Assembly: GCA_013812515.1 (NCBI GenBank) | Contig: JACCTI010000309.1 | Coordinates: forward strand, 1 to 9,560 | Reading direction: 5' to 3' | Length of the DNA: 9,560 bases | Origin: Chthoniobacterales bacterium | GTDB lineage: Bacteria; Verrucomicrobiota; Verrucomicrobiia; Chthoniobacterales; UBA10450 | Shown here: positions 6,194 through 9,560 of the stretch, in pieces | Layout of the letters: every line of letters starts with the position of its first letter | Position numbering within the stretch: the stretch's first letter is position 1 | Position numbers and translations under genes: made by a program | Notes under the pieces: model-generated | What the model was told of the DNA's origin: nothing | Databases searched by the model: none | What the model saw: only the letters and a program-made list of their open reading frames with translations

Positions 6194-7975
6194 ATGAAAC
6201 CGCCAGATCAACCTTTCGACGGCTCGCAACATCCGAGCGCTTCCACCACTCACAGCCACCTCATTGGCCCGCACGGGGGCGAACTCGTCAACCTCTACGT
6301 AGATCCAGACCGAGGAGCCGAATCCAAAGCCGCATCGAAGGATTTTCCGTCGTGGGATCTAACGCCGCGCCAAATCTGCGATCTGGAGTTGCTCTTGAAC
6401 GGTGGGTTCTCTCCGTTGCGCGGCTTCATGAGCAAGGCCGACTACGAAGGCGTTTGCCACAACATGAGGCTGACGACGGGGGTTCTTTGGCCGATGCCCA
6501 TTGTGCTCGATGTAAGCAAAGATTTCGCGGCATCATTAAAGGGAAAGAGCAGCAAAATCGCGCTGCGTGACGCAGAAGGGGTAATGCTGGCAGTGTTGCA
6601 CGTCGAAGACGTGTGGGAGCCGGACCGCCGGAGCGAAGCCGAAGCGGTCTTTGGCACGACCAGCATCGTGCACCCGGGTGTCGATTATTTGCTCAACCAG
6701 GCAAATCCCTGGTACGTGGGAGGCAGAATTGAAGGAGTTCAGCCGCCGTCGAACTACGATTTTAAAGGTCTGCGCCTGTCACCGGCTGAACTGCGAGAGG
6801 AGTTCGCCGGGCGGGGCTGGCGCAGGGTTGTGGCTTTTCAGACGCGCAATCCGATGCATCGCGCCCATTTGGAATTGACCTTTCGCGCGGCCCAGGAGGT
6901 GGAAGCCAATCTCCTCATTCATCCTGCGGTTGGAATGACCAGGCCCGGTGACGTTGATTACTTCACGCGAGTGCGCTGTTACCAGCTAATCCTCACCAAA
7001 TACCCGCGTGGCACGGCGAGACTATCACTCTTACAGCTGGCCATGCGCATGGCCGGCCCGCGCGAAGCGATCTGGCACGCTTTGATTCGGAAGAATCACG
7101 GCTGCTCTCACCTCATCGTGGGGCGCGATCATGCCGGCCCCGGCAAAGACGCGAACGGCAAGCCGTTCTATGGGCCCTACGAAGCGCAGGAGTTTTTCAG
7201 AAAGCACGAAGCTGAGATCGGTGTCGCGATGGTCCCGTTTAACAACATGGTCTACGTGGAGGACAAAGACGCCTATATGTTCGAAACCGAAGTTCCGAAA
7301 GAGGCGCGTGTCCTAAACATCTCCGGCACGGAACTGCGCCAGCGATTGAATAAAGGACGCGACCTCCCCGGCTGGTTTACCTACCCTGAGGTTGCGGAAG
7401 AGCTGCGGCGCAGTTTTCCGCCCCGGGACAAACAAGGTCTGACAATTTTCTTCAGTGGCTTTTCCGGCGCGGGCAAATCTACCATCGCCAATGTTCTCCT
7501 GACGAAATTCCACGAGATGGGAGGGAGACCGGTAACGTTGTTGGATGGCGACCTGGTGCGGAAGCATCTTTCCTCCGAGCTCGGCTTCTCTAAGGAGCAC
7601 CGCGATCTGAACATCCGCCGGATCGGGTACGTCGCTTCCGAGATCACAAAAAATCGCGGAATAGCGATCTGTGCTCCAATTGCACCTTATGAGGCGACAC
7701 GAACGGAAGTGCGCCGAATGATTGAGCCACTAGGTGGGTTCATTATGGTGCATCTTTCCACGCCGGTCGAGGTATGTGAAGGGCGGGATCGGAAGGGTCT
7801 CTACGCCAAGGCGCGGGCCGGAATTCTAAAGGAGTTCACCGGTGTGTCGGACCCTTACGAAGAGCCCAAGGACGCCGAAGTTGTCATCAATACCGCGGAG
7901 TTTAGTCCTGAGGAAGCCGCCCAGGAAATCATTCTCCACCTGGAACGTGAAGGCTTCATCGGTGTGAGCAGATAG
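6194..7975 (+). CDS. sat/cysC: Bifunctional ATP sulfurylase / adenylylsulfate kinase
   Basis: 593 residues. It catalyses the first two steps of sulfate activation: sulfate plus ATP to APS, then APS phosphorylation to PAPS. The N-terminal sulfurylase (about 15-405) has the Sat-type signatures QTRNPMHRAH (216-225) and VGRDHAGPGKD (309-319); this is not the CysD/CysN GTPase type. The C-terminal APS kinase (about 415-593) has an intact P-loop GFSGAGKST (422-430), then DGDLVRKHLSSELGFSKEHR with NIRRIGYVA, the CAPIAPYEATR stretch and RDRKGLYAKARAG, so the kinase should be active, unlike the regulatory kinase-like domain of fungal sulfurylase. The domain order is opposite to the animal PAPS synthases. 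ATG 6194 is preferred; GTG 6152 in the same frame would add 14 unconserved residues, and neither has a clear ribosome site. Neighbours give no sulfur operon in view. Confidence 0.95.
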   Translation: MKPPDQPFDGSQHPSASTTHSHLIGPHGGELVNLYVDPDRGAESKAASKDFPSWDLTPRQICDLELLLNGGFSPLRGFMSKADYEGVCHNMRLTTGVLWPMPIVLDVSKDFAASLKGKSSKIALRDAEGVMLAVLHVEDVWEPDRRSEAEAVFGTTSIVHPGVDYLLNQANPWYVGGRIEGVQPPSNYDFKGLRLSPAELREEFAGRGWRRVVAFQTRNPMHRAHLELTFRAAQEVEANLLIHPAVGMTRPGDVDYFTRVRCYQLILTKYPRGTARLSLLQLAMRMAGPREAIWHALIRKNHGCSHLIVGRDHAGPGKDANGKPFYGPYEAQEFFRKHEAEIGVAMVPFNNMVYVEDKDAYMFETEVPKEARVLNISGTELRQRLNKGRDLPGWFTYPEVAEELRRSFPPRDKQGLTIFFSGFSGAGKSTIANVLLTKFHEMGGRPVTLLDGDLVRKHLSSELGFSKEHRDLNIRRIGYVASEITKNRGIAICAPIAPYEATRTEVRRMIEPLGGFIMVHLSTPVEVCEGRDRKGLYAKARAGILKEFTGVSDPYEEPKDAEVVINTAEFSPEEAAQEIILHLEREGFIGVSR

Positions 7976-8207
7976 AGCGCGAGTCGACACAACAACGCGG
8001 ACACCTTCGCTTCGCGCCTAATTACCGCCTGGGAATGCGCTATCGGGGATGGTAAACGAAAATTGGATCGGCCAACACAGTCGACGCTTCATCGAAGACT
8101 ACGCCGTGTCTTTTCGCGTCGAGTCGAGGGTGACGCTTTGTACGTAAGTATGAAGGAAGAATGATGAATTAAGAATGTAGCCGGAGCCAAACTTTTTCCT
8201 TCTTCAT
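7976..8207. other. Non-coding stretch with an AT-rich repeat
   Basis: No gene is supported between the sulfurylase stop and the small ORF. The first half (7976-8140) has no clear signal, although its short-period, repeat-like wording (GTCGACGCTTC, CGCGTCGAGTCGAGGG) suggests a decayed interspersed repeat. The second half holds the AT-rich inverted repeat listed separately. Confidence 0.4.
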
Positions 8208-8222
8208 TCATCCTTCTGACTT
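8147..8222. repeat. AT-rich imperfect inverted repeat
   Basis: The left side AGTATGAAGGAAGAATGATG (from 8147) reappears inverted on the right, around 8199-8222 (CTTCATTCATCCTTCTGACT), with small offsets and mismatches. A GC-rich centre (GTAGCCGGAGCC) lies between. The base composition is far lower in GC than its surroundings. It lies between a plus-strand gene end and a minus-strand ORF end, so it could serve as a two-way terminator, but it also looks like a dispersed intergenic repeat. Confidence 0.5.
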
Positions 8223-8402
8223 TCCTCGGTTCGTCGTTGCCGATGGCTTCGACAGCGCTGTCGCGAGCGAGTTCGCCACCGCTTGCGATATTCCCCCGCG
8301 CAGATAGATCCGCGCGATTTGCGGATCGCCGGCCTTGAGCTGGAGAATGTGGACGCCGAGCAAAGTCTTCTCGCTCAGCAGGTGCAGCTCCGCCCACGGC
8401 AC
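8208..8402 (-). CDS. Small ORF of unknown function, possibly a gene fragment
   Basis: 64 codons from GTG 8402, with a TGA six bases upstream in the same frame. The translation reads like real protein rather than a shadow: ELHLLSEKTLLGVHILQLKA, GDPQIARIYLRGGISQ, AVANSLATALSKPSATTN. There is no signal peptide or membrane helix, and I do not recognise the family. It could be the C-terminal remnant of a longer protein whose upstream part is lost, because the bases before it (8403-8520) have no matching frame. Its stop codon runs straight into the AT-rich repeat. No ribosome site is visible. Confidence 0.35.
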   Translation of the reverse strand: MPWAELHLLSEKTLLGVHILQLKAGDPQIARIYLRGGISQAVANSLATALSKPSATTNRGKSEG

Positions 8403-8520
8403 CCTTCATACGTCGGTCGTCGCGTCTGCTCTCCGTCCGGGAGCCTTATGAGCCGGCCCTTGTCCGCTTATGCACGGTGTGGGCGACAACCACACACTTG
8501 CGGCGATGGGAGCTCCCAGA

Positions 8521-8703
8521 TCAGATGCCAAGCGCCTTCTTCACTTCAGTCGTGGTATAACGCTTGCCGTCCGCCGACTTCGCCCGAGCCTCGATCACGG
8601 CGAGATGATCGAGCATGTTGCTGAGATCCTCCTGCAAACGCGACACCTCGCGCCGCTTCCGGGCGATTTCGGTGGTGAAATTCTTAAGTGCGGCCTGAGT
8701 CAT
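8521..8703 (-). CDS. Small helical protein, probable antitoxin partner of the RelE-like toxin
   Basis: 60 residues from ATG 8703. The first 40 residues are strongly helical and charged with a heptad-like pattern (ALKNFTTEIARKRREVSRLQ, then EDLSNMLDHLAVIEARA), typical of a coiled coil or dimer helix. The end KRYTTTEVKKALGI looks like a short helix that could pack on a toxin. It shares 20 bases with the end of the toxin gene, so the two are made together. It does not show a clear helix-turn-helix, ribbon-helix-helix or Phd fold, so the antitoxin role comes from context only. Length and overlap are otherwise normal for a toxin-antitoxin pair. Confidence 0.6.
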   Translation of the reverse strand: MTQAALKNFTTEIARKRREVSRLQEDLSNMLDHLAVIEARAKSADGKRYTTTEVKKALGI

Positions 8704-8938
8704 ACGCTTCCCGGCGATGCAAAATACGATGGACGATGATGCGATCGTCTTCAACGTCGAAGAGCACGCGGTAATCTCCCGATCGCAGCCGATAATCGCA
8801 GTCGAAATTAGTCAGCCGTTTGACGTCGCCGCGCAGCCCGTGCTCGAGACGGGAGACTTTTGCGACGATCTGCCGCGCGAATCGCTTTGGCAGGACACGG
8901 AGATCATCCAGCGCGAGTTCGGTGTAGACAACCTGCAT
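8684..8938 (-). CDS. RelE/ParE-family toxin
   Basis: 84 residues from ATG 8938. The fold signature is clear: an N-terminal strand (MQVVYTELALDDLRVLPKRF), two helices (ARQIVAKVSRLEHGLRGDVK), then the conserved beta core with YRLRSGDYRVLFDVEDDRII and VHRILHRREAYD. Members either cut ribosome-bound mRNA (RelE) or inhibit gyrase (ParE); the sequence alone does not decide which, although the core Arg residues of YRLRSGDYRVLF and HRREAYD are those usually kept in this superfamily. The gene comes first and its putative partner second, the order known from higBA rather than the classic relBE. An earlier start at 8959 adds seven residues before the conserved strand. It lies beside a decayed restriction gene, which suits an accessory island. 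Confidence 0.82.
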   Translation of the reverse strand: MQVVYTELALDDLRVLPKRFARQIVAKVSRLEHGLRGDVKRLTNFDCDYRLRSGDYRVLFDVEDDRIIVHRILHRREAYDSGRT

Positions 8939-9000
8939 GACTCGAATAGATCGAATCAACTACTCGTTTGCCAGAAACTCAACCTACGCCGCCCACTGGG

Positions 9001-9560
9001 GTTCCCGACCAGGGCTTCGAGCGCAGCCCACTCCGTCTTGAGCTTGATGCGGTCGTCGTTCCTCGACTCCTGCGCCCTGCAGGCTGCGCTTCGCTCCGTC
9101 CATCTCACGGCATCCCCATGCCGCGCGATTCTCATTGCGGTCCAGCTCTTCGCCTTCGGTGATCGCTTCGAATTCCTCGTCGATCTTCGGCAGCTCGCCT
9201 TGGTTCAATCCCAGCTTGGCCACGCGGCTCTCGTAATAGATCGGCACCGTCGCCTTGTCGGCCACAGCGCGCTGGATGTCGTAGATGCTGATGTAATCGC
9301 CGAAGACCGCGCGCGTATTGGCGTCGGTCTTCTGGATCGGCGTGCCGGTGAAGCCGATGAAGGAAGCGTGCGGGCGAGTCGCGCAGATTGCGCGCGAGCC
9401 CGTCGATCAAGTCGTATTGGCTGCGGGGCGCTTCATCCGCGATCACGACGATGTTCCGGCGCTCGGAGAGGAGCGGTGCCTTCCCGCCTTTCTCTTCCGG
9501 CATGAATTTCTGGAGCGTGCCTAACTTCCCCGGGAGACCCTTTTTGTCAGTGCCTTAATA
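9001..9560 (-). pseudogene. hsdR: Type I restriction enzyme HsdR subunit, decayed internal fragment
   Basis: HsdR is the ATP-driven translocase and nuclease subunit of type I restriction systems. The fragment covers the middle of the helicase core: LQKFMPEEKGG, SERRNIVVIADEAPRSQYDL, then in another frame PHASFIGFTGTPIQKTDANT (motif III GFTGTP) and YYESRVAKLGLNQGELPKID, and in a third frame DRIKLKTEWAALEALVGN (9054-9001). Lesions: motif II reads DEAP where DEAH is expected (CCC at 9428-9426); a frameshift near 9374-9377; about 70-75 extra bases with a further frame change near 9055-9130; a TAA in the entering frame at 9557-9555; and no downstream part. It cannot make an active subunit. No HsdM or HsdS is in the window. 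Confidence 0.8.
9055..9125. repeat. Candidate repeat insertion inside the hsdR remnant
   Basis: HsdR-like protein stops at EGEELDRNE and resumes in another frame at DRIKLKTEW, leaving roughly 70 bases that match nothing expected. Within them are two small palindromes: GGCATCCCCATGCC (9109-9122) and the CCTGCAGG core (9076-9083) flanked by GCGC. The exact ends cannot be fixed from one copy. Confidence 0.4.

Noticed and set aside
8717..9505. 262-codon plus-strand open frame across the toxin and hsdR remnant
   Set aside because: Recognisable RelE-like and HsdR protein lies on the other strand; the long frame is a by-product of GC-rich third positions.
1..9560. CRISPR arrays, tRNA, rRNA, transposase genes
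   Set aside because: No regularly spaced direct repeats, no cloverleaf, no rRNA-like stretch and no transposase motif were seen on either strand by eye.

Overview
The window looks like a chromosomal piece of a GC-rich, Gram-negative-type bacterium. The lineage is most likely the Verrucomicrobia (soil Spartobacteria/Chthoniobacterales type). This is inferred from the overall look of the proteins (an A/P-rich membrane-anchored TPR protein followed by a receiver-like gene, a tandem-ACT protein divergent from lysS, GNNAGDA-type NnrE) and from the many short interspersed repeats. No ribosomal RNA or tRNA is present to confirm it.

Layout. Positions 1-4333 are all minus strand. In order of transcription they hold a tandem-ACT-domain protein (4333-3863), a TPR membrane protein (3731-2589), a receiver-like gene broken by two frameshifts (2589-2162), a secreted protein of unknown function (2155-1292), an N-acetylmuramoyl-L-alanine amidase with a Lys/Ser-rich tail (1299-451), and the start of NAD(P)H-hydrate epimerase nnrE, which runs off the left edge. 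The genes from TPR to nnrE are packed with overlaps or tiny gaps and look like one transcription unit. Plus-strand genes follow: lysS (4461-5957) and a bifunctional ATP sulfurylase/APS kinase (6194-7975). From 7976 to the right end the window becomes accessory in character: an AT-rich inverted repeat, a small orphan ORF, a RelE/ParE-type toxin with an overlapping downstream partner, and a decayed fragment of a type I restriction HsdR subunit.

The most striking signal is that two housekeeping genes each contain a long palindromic DNA element that stays open in frame and appears as extra residues. One is a 73-bp palindrome in nnrE with near-perfect 27-bp arms (85-157). The other is a 61-bp imperfect palindrome in lysS (5314-5374). 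The hsdR remnant also carries about 70-75 extra bases relative to the expected protein. This resembles the Rickettsia palindromic elements, which insert into coding genes, but the sequences here are unrelated and, to my knowledge, not described as such in this lineage. The rest is ordinary: wall turnover, metabolite repair, translation and sulfate assimilation.
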